64,000 nucleotides of DNA from Pelomonas sp. V22 (GCF_030014915.1 NZ_JAGIXS010000008.1:265446-329445), one strand, 5' to 3'. Numbered from the stretch's first letter, positions 10,667 through 19,942 are shown. Notes: generated from the sequence alone by a model not told the origin. Made by a program: numbers and translations.

Positions 10667-11655
10667 TGGTTATCGAAGCCTCACACGAGCTCACCAACGA
10701 GCTCACCAACGGCCTGGCGCCCTCGCTGGCCGAGGACTTCGTGGTGCGGCGCGTGAGCCTGCGCCACCTGCGCGTGCTGCTGGCGCTCACCGATGGCGGC
10801 AGCATCAGTGCGGCGGCCGAGGCCTTGCACGTCACGCAGCCCGCGATCAGCCGCACCTTGGCCGAGCTGGAGCAGGGCCTGGGGCAAACCCTGTTTGCAC
10901 GCCGCGGCCGTCGCATCCGCGCGACGGCGCTCGGGGATCGCATGATCCAGCTCGCGCGCCGGCTCGAGGCCGAGCTGCGCCGGGGCGGCGAGGACGTGGC
11001 TTCGCTGGTGCGCGGCACCAGCGGCGAGCTCTTGATTGGTTCCACCAATGCGGCGCTGACCGAGCTGATGCCCGAGGCCGTGATGGCCATGAAGGCCGAG
11101 TACCCGCGCCTCGAGATGAGCGTGCGCACCCATGCGCTGACCACCATGCTGGACGACCTGCGTCAGGGCCGGCTCGATCTGGTGATCGCACGCATCGACC
11201 CGCGCGAGGCGCCGGCCGACCTGGAAGCCCATCACCTGCTGGCCCAGGACGAGGTGCTGACCATCAGCGCCGTCCATCCGCTCGCCCGCCAGCCGGCACG
11301 GCTCAGCTGGGAGCAGCTGTGCGACGAGCCCTGGCTGTGGCCGCTGGCCGGCACGCGCATGCGCGTGCTGCAGGACCGGCGCTGGCAGGAGATGGGCCTG
11401 ACCCTGCCCAGCAAGCTGATACAGACCGACGACCTGATGATGATGACCGGCCTGATGCGGCGCATGCCGCTGCTGGCCTTCCTGCCCGAGCATGTGGCGC
11501 GCAGCGCAGCCCGCGAAGGCCTGCTCAAGATCGTGCCGCTGCAGGCCGAGCTGCGCCTGACCGAGCTCTCGGCCTGGCATCTGCGCGAACCTCAGGGTGA
11601 GGTGGTCGAGCGCTTCAAACAGGTTCTGGCCGAGGTGGCTCGGCGCCTGGCCTGA
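10666..11655 (+). CDS. LysR family transcriptional regulator
   Basis: 329 residues. The winged helix-turn-helix is at about 30-90 ('LRHLRVLLALTDGGSISAAAEALHVTQPAISRTLAELE', 'LFARRGRRIRATALGDRMI'), followed by a LysR substrate-binding domain from about 115. Compared with typical members it has some 27 extra N-terminal residues before the HTH (ELTNELTNGLAPSLAEDF). It is divergent from the TonB-dependent receptor at 10546, the classical arrangement of a LysR regulator and its target. Its 3' end overlaps that of the convergent DUF6502 gene by 41 bases. Confidence 0.92.
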   Translation: MVIEASHELTNELTNGLAPSLAEDFVVRRVSLRHLRVLLALTDGGSISAAAEALHVTQPAISRTLAELEQGLGQTLFARRGRRIRATALGDRMIQLARRLEAELRRGGEDVASLVRGTSGELLIGSTNAALTELMPEAVMAMKAEYPRLEMSVRTHALTTMLDDLRQGRLDLVIARIDPREAPADLEAHHLLAQDEVLTISAVHPLARQPARLSWEQLCDEPWLWPLAGTRMRVLQDRRWQEMGLTLPSKLIQTDDLMMMTGLMRRMPLLAFLPEHVARSAAREGLLKIVPLQAELRLTELSAWHLREPQGEVVERFKQVLAEVARRLA

Positions 11656-12517
11656 GGTTGCGCTTGCGGCTGCGCGGCGCCTGCTCCTCGCTGGGCCAGG
11701 GCTCGGCAAAGCTCTGGATGCCGAAGCTGTAGCGCTGCTCGCCGCCGGCCTGGCGGCCGCGCGCCTCGGCCTCGCTGACGGCGAGGTTGAGCCGGTCGCC
11801 AAAGCTGCGGCCCCAGCGCCTGACCTTGGCATGCAGGGCCTTCACGTCCTCGTCCAGCAGGCCCTCGGCGCGCACCGAGAACAGGAAATGCGCTGGCGCC
11901 TCGGCCTTTGGGCCACGCATCAGGTTCTGCCAGGCGGCTTCCAGCCGGTCGGCCGCAAGGCGGGCGCTGCGGCCTTGCTGCTGCAGCGATTCGCCGGCCA
12001 CGTATTCCGGCTGGGCCCAGCAGACGCGGCCCTGCTCATCGAGCGTCACGGCGCCCTGGCCTATCCAGGCCTCCAGCAGCGCGCGCGGCTGGTGGCCCTT
12101 GCTGACCTCCTCGATCAGGTCCTCGAAGCCGGGCTTGCCGTCATCCGCATGGGCGGCGAGGCGGCGCGACAGCGGGCGCGGCGCGCCGCGCCGGTCCAGG
12201 AAGCGCTTGTCGCCGCTCCACAGCGACATCACGGCAGACAAGAGGCTGCGCTTGCGCCGCTCGGTGGGCGCCAGCGGCCCGTCGGCGCCTATGCGCTTGA
12301 CGTCCTTGCGGTGCACGCCGGTCATGGCGCTGAGCGCCGCGTCGCTCGCCTTGCGGCCCTCGAGGCGCAGCTTCTCGGCGGCCTGCTCCACGTAGACGCG
12401 CTTCGCCAGCTCGACCAGCTCGTTGATGCCCACGCCCCAGTGGATCATCAGCCGTATCAAGGGCCGCATCAGCGTGGCGGCAATCTGCAAGGCCTGGTCG
12501 CGGGTGTTCATTTCCAT
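11615..12517 (-). CDS. DUF6502 family protein
   Basis: 300 residues from ATG 12517 (ATG 12511 is also possible; the frame continues upstream without a convincing start). It begins 'MEMNTRDQALQIAATLMRPLIRLMIHWGVGINELVELAKRVYVEQA', the hallmark N-terminal region of the DUF6502 family found in many proteobacteria, with an HTH-like stretch near 'SAMTGVHRKDVKRI'. A basic tail follows (RSRKRNLRPG). The function is unknown; the HTH-like segment suggests a nucleic-acid or regulatory role. It is divergent from the acid phosphatase gene. Confidence 0.75.
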   Translation of the reverse strand: MEMNTRDQALQIAATLMRPLIRLMIHWGVGINELVELAKRVYVEQAAEKLRLEGRKASDAALSAMTGVHRKDVKRIGADGPLAPTERRKRSLLSAVMSLWSGDKRFLDRRGAPRPLSRRLAAHADDGKPGFEDLIEEVSKGHQPRALLEAWIGQGAVTLDEQGRVCWAQPEYVAGESLQQQGRSARLAADRLEAAWQNLMRGPKAEAPAHFLFSVRAEGLLDEDVKALHAKVRRWGRSFGDRLNLAVSEAEARGRQAGGEQRYSFGIQSFAEPWPSEEQAPRSRKRNLRPGAEPPRPEPV

Positions 12518-12569
12518 GGCTGCTAGCCTAGCGCAGGCGGGCGGCGGCGGAATCGGTGCTTCTGCTATT

Positions 12570-12584
12570 TGCGAAAAAATCGCA
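12570..12584. promoter_or_regulatory. Perfect inverted repeat TGCGA-N5-TCGCA, candidate operator
   Basis: TGCGAAAAAATCGCA in an AT-rich island between the divergent DUF6502 and acid phosphatase genes, directly followed by CATAATCT, which resembles a -10 element reading toward the phosphatase. The symmetry and position suggest a repressor or activator site. The binding protein is unknown. Confidence 0.4.
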
Positions 12585-12641
12585 TAATCTTTGGAGCCGT
12601 CATCACGGCCAAGCCTGTCATCACTCCCAAGGATCCCGACC

Positions 12642-13400
12642 ATGCGCCGCCCTGCCCTTCGTCTGCTTGCCCTGAGCCTCTGCCTGACCCTCGGCCTGAG
12701 CGCGGGTGCCGCCCTGGCCGCCTCGCCCGAATGGGAATCGCCGGTGATCAGCCACAAGACCGACAAGCCCTTCTTCGACGCGAGCAAGCTGCACGCCGTG
12801 GTGCTGGGCCCGGCGCCGGTCGAGGGCTCGCGCCAGGACAAGGACGACGTGGCCGCCGTGCTGGCCCGCCAGCAGGTCGACGCGGCGCGCCGCGAGCAGG
12901 CCGAGCTCGATGCCAAGTGGCTGTACGACCGCTTCGCCGAGGCCTTTGGCCGGCCGATCACGCGCGAGAAGGCGCCGCTGCTGGTGGCCTTGCTGAACCG
13001 CGCGGAGAAGCAGGTCAGCGGCCCGGCCTTCGCCGCCAAGCCGCTCTATGCGCGGCTGCGCCCGCACCAGCGCCTCGCCTTGCAGAACGTCTGCGGCCGT
13101 TCCAGCGGCTCGCAGCCCGACCCGGATTCGCAGCAGCGCACCTCCTACCCCTCGGGCCACAGCGCCTATGGCTGGACGGCCGCCCTGGTGCTGGCCCGCG
13201 TTGCGCCCGAGCGCGCGCCGGCCCTCTTGCAGCGCGCCGCCGAGTACGGCGAGAGCCGGGTGATCTGCGGCATGCATTTCCCGAGCGACATCGAGGCCGG
13301 CCGCACGCTGGCTACCGCTGTGGTCGCCCAGCTCGACGGTTTGCCCGAGTTCCAGTCCGCGCTCGAAGCCGTGAAGACGGAGCTGGCCGCCAGCCGCTGA
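12642..13400 (+). CDS. Secreted acid phosphatase, PAP2 superfamily (class A, PhoN-like)
   Basis: 252 residues from ATG 12642, giving a signal peptide MRRPALRLLALSLCLTLGLSAGAALA. The three PAP2 motifs are present in order: K-x6-RP as 'KPLYARLRP', PSGH as 'SYPSGHSAYGW', and SR-x5-H-x3-D as 'SRVICGMHFPSDIEAGR'. These form the vanadium-haloperoxidase-like active site of non-specific acid phosphatases, which release phosphate from organic monoesters in the periplasm. The start at 12591 would spoil the signal peptide and was not chosen. Confidence 0.92.
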   Translation: MRRPALRLLALSLCLTLGLSAGAALAASPEWESPVISHKTDKPFFDASKLHAVVLGPAPVEGSRQDKDDVAAVLARQQVDAARREQAELDAKWLYDRFAEAFGRPITREKAPLLVALLNRAEKQVSGPAFAAKPLYARLRPHQRLALQNVCGRSSGSQPDPDSQQRTSYPSGHSAYGWTAALVLARVAPERAPALLQRAAEYGESRVICGMHFPSDIEAGRTLATAVVAQLDGLPEFQSALEAVKTELAASR

Positions 13401-13434
13401 AAACCCCGTTCCGGCGGTGCTACGCTGCGCCGCC

Positions 13435-14505
13435 ATGCTCGAACCCCTCACCGCCGCCCTGCTGATCGATGCCGCGCTGCGCGGCGCCGTCGTCGCGCTG
13501 ATGCTGATCACGGCCGCGCTGATGCTGCGCGACCGGCCCGGCCTCACCGCCGTGCGCCTGGGCCTCGCGCTGGTGGCGGGCCTTGCGGTCCAGGTGTTCG
13601 CCTCGGCGCCGCTGATCGAGTCGGGTGTGCCCCGGCTCTGGCAGGCGCCCCTCGTGGGCATCTCGGTGGCCAACGGCCTCCTGTTCTGGCTGTTCACCGC
13701 CGCGCTGTTCGACGAGGAGTTCCGCCCGCGCCCCTGGCAGGCCGGCGTCTGGGTGGTCGTGGTGGCGCTCGGCACCTACAACTGCGCCAGTGCCACAGCC
13801 GAGGGCGCGCCCGCCATGCTGGTGCAACGCTGGCTGCCCGTGCTGTTCTCGCTGCTCGCGATCACGGCCGCGCTGCGGCCGCGCCGGGCCGATCTGGTCG
13901 AACGCCGCCGCCGGCTGGCGCTTTACCTGGCCGTGGCCGGATCGGTCTATACCGTCGTGATGGTGGCCCTGCGCCTGTCCTCGCCCCATGGCCGGCTGAG
14001 CGAGCCGGCCGCCACGCTGGACATGGGCCTGCTGCTGTTGCTGGTCGCCGGCCTGGCCTGGAAGCTCCTGACCGTTTGCGACACCGAGCTGCTGAGCGCG
14101 CCCGCGCCGCTGCCCCTGCCCGAACCGGCGCCGGCGGTGGACCCCGAGGAGCAAGCCCAGGCCGAGGCGGTGCTGGCGCGCGTCCGGACCGAGGCCCTGT
14201 ACCGCCAGGACGATCTCAGCATCGGCAGCCTGGCCGACCAGCTCGGCCTGCCCGAGTACCGGCTGCGCCGCCTCGTGAACCAGCAGCTGGGCCATCGCAA
14301 CTTCAATGCCTTCATCAATGGCTTCCGGCTGGCGGCCGCCCGCGCGGCGCTGGCCGATCCGGCGCGGCGCGAGGAAGCCGTGCTGGCCATCGCCCTCGAT
14401 GCCGGCTTTGCCTCGATCGGCCCTTTCAACCGCGCCTTCAAGGCCGAAACCGGGCTGACGCCCAGCGAATTCCGCCGCCAGGCCCTGGCCGATTCCTCGA
14501 TTTGA
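13435..14505 (+). CDS. AraC family regulator with N-terminal membrane domain
   Basis: 356 residues from ATG 13435. About six or seven hydrophobic segments (residues 5-225) form a membrane domain. The C-terminal 100 residues are an AraC-type double helix-turn-helix ('IGSLADQLGLPEYRLRRLVNQQLG', 'AIALDAGFASIGPFNRAFKAETGLTPSEFR'). The layout matches membrane-embedded AraC regulators that sense an envelope signal and bind DNA directly. It lies 34 bases downstream of the phosphatase gene on the same strand. Confidence 0.88.
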   Translation: MLEPLTAALLIDAALRGAVVALMLITAALMLRDRPGLTAVRLGLALVAGLAVQVFASAPLIESGVPRLWQAPLVGISVANGLLFWLFTAALFDEEFRPRPWQAGVWVVVVALGTYNCASATAEGAPAMLVQRWLPVLFSLLAITAALRPRRADLVERRRRLALYLAVAGSVYTVVMVALRLSSPHGRLSEPAATLDMGLLLLLVAGLAWKLLTVCDTELLSAPAPLPLPEPAPAVDPEEQAQAEAVLARVRTEALYRQDDLSIGSLADQLGLPEYRLRRLVNQQLGHRNFNAFINGFRLAAARAALADPARREEAVLAIALDAGFASIGPFNRAFKAETGLTPSEFRRQALADSSI

Positions 14506-14603
14506 GGCGCCGAATCCTGCTCGGCCAGGAATCGGCGAGACGGCAAGACCCGACCCCGCGAGAGTGGGCCACCGCCGGCAGGGTGCCGGTGATGGAGGCT
14601 TGA

Positions 14604-15689
14604 ATGACGCGAATGAAATGGAAGGGTGCTCTGGCTGCCCTGATGGCCGGCTGGATGGTCTGCGCAGGGGCTTGGGCCGGTGTCGGTCAGACCGAGCTGT
14701 GGGCCGGCGACGAGAACCCGGTGACGCTGTTCTATCCGACCGATGCCGCCGGACGACCCGAGCGCCGCCTGTTCGGCAGCTTCGAGATTGCGGTCGATGC
14801 GCCGCCGCGTGCCGGCAATGGCCGCCTGGTTGTGATCTCGCACGGCTCGGGCGGTTCGCCCTGGGTGCACTTCACGCTGGCCCGGTCCCTGGTCGAGGCC
14901 GGCTATGTGGTGGCCTCGCCCCGCCACCATGCGGACAACTACCGCAACGACAGCAAGCCCGGCCCCGAGAGCTGGACGCGCCGGCCGGCCGAGGTTTCAG
15001 ATGCCATCGACGCGGTGGCGGCCGATGCGCGCTTTGCGCCGCTGCTGGACCTGCGCCAGGTCGGCGCCTACGGCATGTCGGCCGGCGGGCACACGGCCCT
15101 CTCGCTGGCCGGCGGGCGCTGGTCACCGGCGCTGTTCTACCGGCATTGCGAGGCGAACCTGGCCGAGGATTTCAATGCCTGCGTGGGCCTCGCCACGCGG
15201 CTGACCGGCGGCTGGGCCGACGGCCTGAAGAAGTGGGTCGCGACCCGGGTCTTGCACGCCTACTTCGCCGGTGACCAGCAGCTGCGCGAGCACCATGACC
15301 CGCGCATCACGGCGGTGGTGGCGGCCGTGCCGGCAGCAGCCGACTTCGATCCGGCCTCGCTCGCGCAGCCCAGCGCTGCCCTCGCCTTGCTGACGGCCCG
15401 AGAGGACACCTGGCTGCATCCCCGCTTCCACGCGGACCGCATCCTTGCGGCCTGTCTGCCACGCTGCGAGCTGCTGGCGGAGCTGAAGACCGGCGGCCAT
15501 GGCGCCTATTTGTCACCGCTGCCGCCGGGGCTCACCGGCCTGGTTGGCCAGCTGATCAACGACCCGCCGGGCTTCGACCGCGCGACCGAAGTGCCGGCAG
15601 TGGAGGCCAGGATCGTCGACTTCTTCGACCGCAAGCTCAGGGCTGGATTCAGGGCTGACGGTCCGTCCGCAGCACGGGGTAAAGATTGA
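14604..15689 (+). CDS. Secreted alpha/beta hydrolase (dienelactone-hydrolase/PAF-acetylhydrolase-like)
   Basis: 361 residues with signal peptide (ALAALMAGWMVCAGAWA). The nucleophile elbow is GMSAGG with Ser159; 'VVISHGSGGSPW' near 77-88 supplies the oxyanion region and 'KTGGHGAY' near the end the likely catalytic His. It resembles predicted dienelactone hydrolases of the 'HGxGG' type; the real substrate is unknown. Ribosome site GGAGG sits upstream. Its end overlaps the convergent M14 peptidase gene by 41 bases. Confidence 0.82.
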   Translation: MTRMKWKGALAALMAGWMVCAGAWAGVGQTELWAGDENPVTLFYPTDAAGRPERRLFGSFEIAVDAPPRAGNGRLVVISHGSGGSPWVHFTLARSLVEAGYVVASPRHHADNYRNDSKPGPESWTRRPAEVSDAIDAVAADARFAPLLDLRQVGAYGMSAGGHTALSLAGGRWSPALFYRHCEANLAEDFNACVGLATRLTGGWADGLKKWVATRVLHAYFAGDQQLREHHDPRITAVVAAVPAAADFDPASLAQPSAALALLTAREDTWLHPRFHADRILAACLPRCELLAELKTGGHGAYLSPLPPGLTGLVGQLINDPPGFDRATEVPAVEARIVDFFDRKLRAGFRADGPSAARGKD

Positions 15690-17412
15690 AGCGGTCGTCC
15701 CAGCTGCTGTGCCGGCGGGCGAAGAAGTCCAGGCGCTGGGCCGGGCTCTTGGCGAAGGCCGCGTCCTCGGCCACGCGCTTCTCGAACGCGGCCTTCAGCG
15801 CCGGGTCGGCGGCCAGCTGCTCGCGGGCCACTTCCTCGGCCACATAGCCCTCCATGTACTCCTTGCGCTCGAAGTGGTTGTTGAAGAAACCCCAGGCCGC
15901 GAACGAATCGGGCGCCAGCGGCTCCAGCAGCGACATCACGAGGCGCGCACCGGGCTGGGCGATGGGCACGAACAGCGAGCCGGCCGGCACGTCGCGCGCT
16001 TCTGCGGCCCACTGGCCCTGCAGGTCCAGGCGCTGGTGGCTCTCCACCGACTGTGCGCCGCGCTTGGCCATGGTGGCGCGGAAGGTCTGCACCTCGGCCT
16101 TGCCCTGCGGCGCCTTCAGCACGCGGTAGCTGAGGCCGTGCAGCTTGAGCTTGTCGGCCATCCAGGCCGCATGCTCGGCCGGGATCAGGTAGCCGGCCTT
16201 GGGCGCGGTGATCTGCAGGTCGGGCAGGATCTCGTCGCGCAGCGGCAGCTTCCACAGCTCGGGCTTGCTCTCGTCGTAGCGCGTCATCAAGGCGCCGGAG
16301 ATCTCGCTCGGCGTGCGCGTGTAGGCATAGCCCCGGAACTCGATCTCGCGGACCTTGGGGCTGGCCTTCCAGCTCAGGGCCACGCTCTGGCCGGCCAGCT
16401 GGGCGGCGCGGCCGTCGGCCTCCTTCGCCACCTTTTGCCAGGCCTTGCCATTGGCGGCCATTCGCTCCAGCACCGAGACCACGATGTTGCGGGTCACGCG
16501 CACGCGGTGCGGGTAGTCCTTCCAGGAATGCGTTTCCACCAGCATCGAGAGCCGGTTGCGCAGCAGCGGGTAGCCGGTGGAGAAGCGCGGCGGCGAGACG
16601 CCATCGGTGAAGCCCGAAAGCGGGTTGTCGTCCTCATTGAACGAAGGGTAGAAGACCACCGGCAGCGAGCCCTGCTTCGCAATGTCGGCCGCCACGCCGT
16701 CGCGCCAGGCGCGGCCCACGTCGCGCAAGGCCTCGTCCCCGGCATGCACCGGCTCGACCTGCACGGCCACGTCATGCTCGAACTTGGCACCGTCGGTCAC
16801 GTGCAGGTCCACCAGCAGCAGCGGGTCCCACAGGTCGATCAGGCGCAACATGGCCTGCATCTCGGGCGCGTCGGCCTTGGCGTAGTCGCGGTTGAGGTTG
16901 TAGTTCTGCGCCGTGGTGCGCCAGCCCATCTGCTCGGGGCCGCGCTGGTTGGGGCGGTTCCAGGCGGCAAAGCGCTCGTGGCCGTCCACGTTGAACACCG
17001 GCACGAAGACCAGCACCTGCTTCTTCAGGGCGCCGGGCGCGGCCTGGCCGTCGAGCACCTGGCGCAGCGCCTGGAAGCCGGCGTCCTTGCCGTCGATCTC
17101 GCCGGCATGGATGCCGCCCTGGATCAGGGCCACCGGCAGTCCCTTCTTGCGCGCGTCGGCGGGGCTCAGGGCACCGCTGTCCGAGGCCACCAGGGCCAGC
17201 ATCGGCCGGCCCTGCGGCGTGCGGCCGAACTCCCAGCAGCGCACGCGGCCCGGATAGGCTTTGGCGAAATCGCGGCACAGGGTCTCGACCTCCTCGTAGC
17301 GACCGGTCTTCAGGAAACCGCTGCGCTCGGAGACGGTGGTCAGCGTGGGCGGTGCGGCGAGAGCGCTGGTGGCGAGGAGGGCGGCGGCGAGCAGCGGGGT
17401 GAGCTTGAACAT
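15649..17412 (-). CDS. Secreted M14 family zinc carboxypeptidase-like metallopeptidase
   Basis: 587 residues with signal peptide MFKLTPLLAAALLATSALAA. The zinc site is HxxE as His102/Glu105 (GGIHAGEIDG) plus His204 (VDLHVTDG), and the catalytic glutamate is Glu293 (MLVETHSW). 'NYNLNRDYAK' supplies the substrate-binding Asn-Arg. The M14 domain covers about 35-335, followed by a 250-residue C-terminal region of unknown role that is common in the long proteobacterial M14 proteins. It probably trims peptides in the periplasm. Confidence 0.9.
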   Translation of the reverse strand: MFKLTPLLAAALLATSALAAPPTLTTVSERSGFLKTGRYEEVETLCRDFAKAYPGRVRCWEFGRTPQGRPMLALVASDSGALSPADARKKGLPVALIQGGIHAGEIDGKDAGFQALRQVLDGQAAPGALKKQVLVFVPVFNVDGHERFAAWNRPNQRGPEQMGWRTTAQNYNLNRDYAKADAPEMQAMLRLIDLWDPLLLVDLHVTDGAKFEHDVAVQVEPVHAGDEALRDVGRAWRDGVAADIAKQGSLPVVFYPSFNEDDNPLSGFTDGVSPPRFSTGYPLLRNRLSMLVETHSWKDYPHRVRVTRNIVVSVLERMAANGKAWQKVAKEADGRAAQLAGQSVALSWKASPKVREIEFRGYAYTRTPSEISGALMTRYDESKPELWKLPLRDEILPDLQITAPKAGYLIPAEHAAWMADKLKLHGLSYRVLKAPQGKAEVQTFRATMAKRGAQSVESHQRLDLQGQWAAEARDVPAGSLFVPIAQPGARLVMSLLEPLAPDSFAAWGFFNNHFERKEYMEGYVAEEVAREQLAADPALKAAFEKRVAEDAAFAKSPAQRLDFFARRHSSWDDRFNLYPVLRTDRQP

Positions 17413-17453
17413 GGGCTTGTCAATCCAGGCGACGAAGAGGTCGCCGGACTGTA

Positions 17454-17813
17454 CTAGCCGCCCGCCCGCTTGGCCGGATGTCCGGCCTTGATGAGCAGCT
17501 CGGTCACGCGATCGGCATGGTCGCCCTGGATCTCGATCACGCCGTCCTTGACCGTGCCGCCGGTGCCGCAGGCGGCGCGCAGCTTCTTCCCGAGGGCCTG
17601 CAGATCGTCGTCCGACAGGGCCATGCCCTTGACGAGCGTGACGGTCTTGCCGCCCCGGCCCTTGCTCTCGCGCCAGACGCGGGCGATGCCATCTCCGGCC
17701 GGCTTGGCAGCCTTCTTAAGCGCGGCGCAACGGCAGTCCGCGAGCGCCTGGCGGCAGTCGGGGCAGGTGCGGCCCGTCTCCGTGGAGTAGACCAGGCGGC
17801 TGCCGCCGCTCAT
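17454..17813 (-). CDS. yciH: SUI1/eIF1-like translation factor YciH
   Basis: 119 residues from ATG 17813 (upstream in-frame codons belong to the overlapping gene). An N-terminal zinc-knuckle-like stretch CPDCRQALADCRC is followed by the SUI1 fold: 'GKTVTLVKGMALSDDDLQALGKKLRAACGTGGTVKDGVIEIQGDH', the conserved core of bacterial YciH/eIF1 homologues that affect fidelity of start-codon selection. It is last in a three-gene set with stop/start overlaps of the ATGA type. Confidence 0.92.
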   Translation of the reverse strand: MSGGSRLVYSTETGRTCPDCRQALADCRCAALKKAAKPAGDGIARVWRESKGRGGKTVTLVKGMALSDDDLQALGKKLRAACGTGGTVKDGVIEIQGDHADRVTELLIKAGHPAKRAGG

Positions 17814-18034
17814 CGCTGCGCCCCCGACGCGGCCGAGGGCAATTGCAGCTGGCGGCGCTGCTTCTCGTAGTCGCGGTAGTCCTGGCTGTTGCGGCGCCGG
17901 CATTCCGTGCGGGCGCTGGCATCCTGCATCTGCTCGCAGTCGCGCAGGGCCGTCTGCTGGCCCATGTCGTACAGCACCTCGCAGCCCGCCAGCAGGGCTG
18001 CGGCGGCCAGTGCCAGCGGCAGGGTCGCCTTCAT
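17810..18034 (-). CDS. Small hypothetical lipoprotein
   Basis: 74 residues. The lipobox is LLAGC (Cys18) after a short signal peptide (MKATLPLALAAAALLAGC). The mature part is about 56 residues, charged and helical, with two further Cys in a CEQMQDASARTEC arrangement. It overlaps its neighbours on both sides by ATGA junctions (18031-18034 and 17810-17813), so it is translated together with the DUF2242 lipoprotein and yciH. The function is unknown. Confidence 0.78.
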   Translation of the reverse strand: MKATLPLALAAAALLAGCEVLYDMGQQTALRDCEQMQDASARTECRRRNSQDYRDYEKQRRQLQLPSAASGAQR

Positions 18035-18618
18035 TTGTCGCCCTCGCGCCTGTCGTTGGCCTGCTCCTTCAGCATGCGGTTCATCAGTGCGAAGAAGCGG
18101 TCATAGAACTCGCCGGCCGGGATGGTCTCGCTGGCCACCTTGACCAGGGAATCCTGCGACGAGGACAGCGGCACCGAGATCGAGCCGATGGCGCTGATGC
18201 CTATGCTGCTGGCGTTCGTGCTCTTCTTGATTGCGTAGCGGTCTTGCTGGGCCGAGACGTAGGCGGTGGCGATCTGGCTGTTCTTGCCATCGGCCACGCA
18301 GACGATGTTGAAGCTCAGCTCTACGTGCACCTCGCCCTCGGGCTGGAAGCGCTTGCTGCCATTGATGCCGCCCTCGCGGGCGCTGGTGATGATGTAGCCC
18401 TGGCTCAACAGCGCGCGGCGCGCCGCCTCGCAGGTCTCGGCCACGCTGCCGTCGAACAGGCGCGAGAAGGTCTCGTCGCTCTGGAACTTCTCGTTCAGGT
18501 AGACCGAGGTCTTGGGCGTGGCCTGCAGCGCCGGCGAGCCGCAGGCACTCAGCAGGACGGCAGCCGCCAGACTGGCGGCGAGCGGGCGTAGCAAGGGGTT
18601 GCGGAGGGTCGGCAGCAT
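18031..18618 (-). CDS. DUF2242 family lipoprotein
   Basis: 195 residues from ATG 18618, which yields a lipoprotein signal with lipobox LLSAC. The mature protein contains 'SVYLNEKFQSDETFSRLFDGS..ETCEAARRALLSQGYIITSA', characteristic of DUF2242, a betaproteobacterial lipoprotein family of unknown function. It is first of a tightly overlapping three-gene set with the small lipoprotein and yciH. Confidence 0.83.
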   Translation of the reverse strand: MLPTLRNPLLRPLAASLAAAVLLSACGSPALQATPKTSVYLNEKFQSDETFSRLFDGSVAETCEAARRALLSQGYIITSAREGGINGSKRFQPEGEVHVELSFNIVCVADGKNSQIATAYVSAQQDRYAIKKSTNASSIGISAIGSISVPLSSSQDSLVKVASETIPAGEFYDRFFALMNRMLKEQANDRREGDK

Positions 18619-18721
18619 CGGGGTGATTATCCCAGGGCGAGGGGCGGTGTTTGGCCGGGTCCGCACCGTACCACCCTTTGTGGGCCGATGCTAAGCTGGC
18701 CCGGCAGTCCCCGAGCCCGCC

Positions 18722-19786
18722 ATGAACCTGTCCCGCCGCCACCACCTGAGCGCCCTGCTGGGCCTGTTGGCGGCCCGGCCAGGGCTGGCGGCCGGCACCG
18801 CGCTCGGCGAGCTCGAGAAGGCGGCGCGCGCCGAGGGCCGTGTGGTCAGCGGCGGCATGCCGGACTTCTGGGCCAACTGGCGTGCCACCTGGTCCGACCT
18901 GCAACACCGCTATGGCCTGGCCCATCAGGATTTCAACGGCAGCAGCGGCGAGATGCTCACGCGGCTGCAGGCCGAGGGCCGCGAAGCCACGCTGGACATC
19001 GTCGACCTGGGCTTCGAGTTCGCCGGCCTGGCCAAGGCCTCCGGCCTCACACGGGCGCACAAACCCGCCCCCTGGGAGCAGCTTCCCGACTGGGCTCGCG
19101 ACCCCGAAGGCCATTGGGCCCTGGCCTATACCGGCACCATTGCGTTCGCGGTCAACACCCGGCTGGCGGCCCGCGCACCGCGCAGCTGGAAGGACTTGTT
19201 CGAGGACAAGTCGCTGCGCGTGATGACGGGCGAGGTCGGCCCCACGGCGCAGGCCAACGCCGTGGTGCTGGCGGCGGCGGTGGCGCTGGGTGGCAGCGAA
19301 ACCCGGCTCGACCCGGCCCTGGCTCGCTTCGCCGAACTGGCCGCGCGTGGCCGCCTGGTCAACATGAATCCGGGCGTGGCCCGCATGAAGGCCAACGTGG
19401 CCGATGTCTACCTGATGTGGGACTTCAATGCCCTGTCATTCCGCCACCGGCTGGCCAATGCGGCCGACTTCGAGGTGCTGATACCGGCCGACGGCTCGGT
19501 GCTGAGCGGCTATGCGCCGGTGCTGAACCGCTACGCTCCCCATCCCCATGCGGCACAACTGACGCGCGAATACATCTTCAGCGACGCCGGCCAGCTGAAC
19601 CTGGCGCGCGGCAATGCCCGGCCCATCCGTATCGACCAGCTGGACCTGCCGGCCGCCGTGCGCGGGCGCCTGGTCGACAGCGCCCAGTACCGCAATGCGC
19701 GCGCGCTGCAGCCGGCGGTCTGGGCGCGCGAAGCGAAGAAGCTGGACCAGGTCTGGCAGAAGGACGTGCTGCGCAAGCCGGGCTGA
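18722..19786 (+). CDS. ABC transporter extracellular solute-binding protein
   Basis: 354 residues with a short signal peptide (LSRRHHLSALLGLLAARPGLAAG). The fold pattern is that of cluster-D binding proteins for polyamine, thiamine or iron ('LEKAARAEGRVVSGGMPDFW', 'LQAEGREATLDIVDLGFEF', 'LAYTGTIAFAVNTRLAARAPRSWKDLF', 'AQLTREYIFSDAGQLNLARGNARPIR'). No ATPase or permease gene lies nearby, so the transporter must be elsewhere or the protein is an orphan sensor. The ligand is not assigned. Confidence 0.85.
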   Translation: MNLSRRHHLSALLGLLAARPGLAAGTALGELEKAARAEGRVVSGGMPDFWANWRATWSDLQHRYGLAHQDFNGSSGEMLTRLQAEGREATLDIVDLGFEFAGLAKASGLTRAHKPAPWEQLPDWARDPEGHWALAYTGTIAFAVNTRLAARAPRSWKDLFEDKSLRVMTGEVGPTAQANAVVLAAAVALGGSETRLDPALARFAELAARGRLVNMNPGVARMKANVADVYLMWDFNALSFRHRLANAADFEVLIPADGSVLSGYAPVLNRYAPHPHAAQLTREYIFSDAGQLNLARGNARPIRIDQLDLPAAVRGRLVDSAQYRNARALQPAVWAREAKKLDQVWQKDVLRKPG

Positions 19787-19942
19787 ACAAGGGCCGTGCG
19801 CCCCGCTGGTGCGCCCGGGTTTGCCCGCGCAGCCCAGCCTGGTGCGGCGGGCGTAGACTGGCCCGACACAGTGGTGCACCGGTGCCCTTGATGGCACCGC
19901 GAATGTGCAGGTCGCTGTGATCCGCACAGGAGGGCTTCCACG

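Noticed and set aside
8174..10756. 860-codon plus-strand frame opposite the TonB-dependent receptor
   Set aside because: Antisense shadow; low-complexity translation, while the receptor on the other strand has plug, barrel and C-terminal signature.
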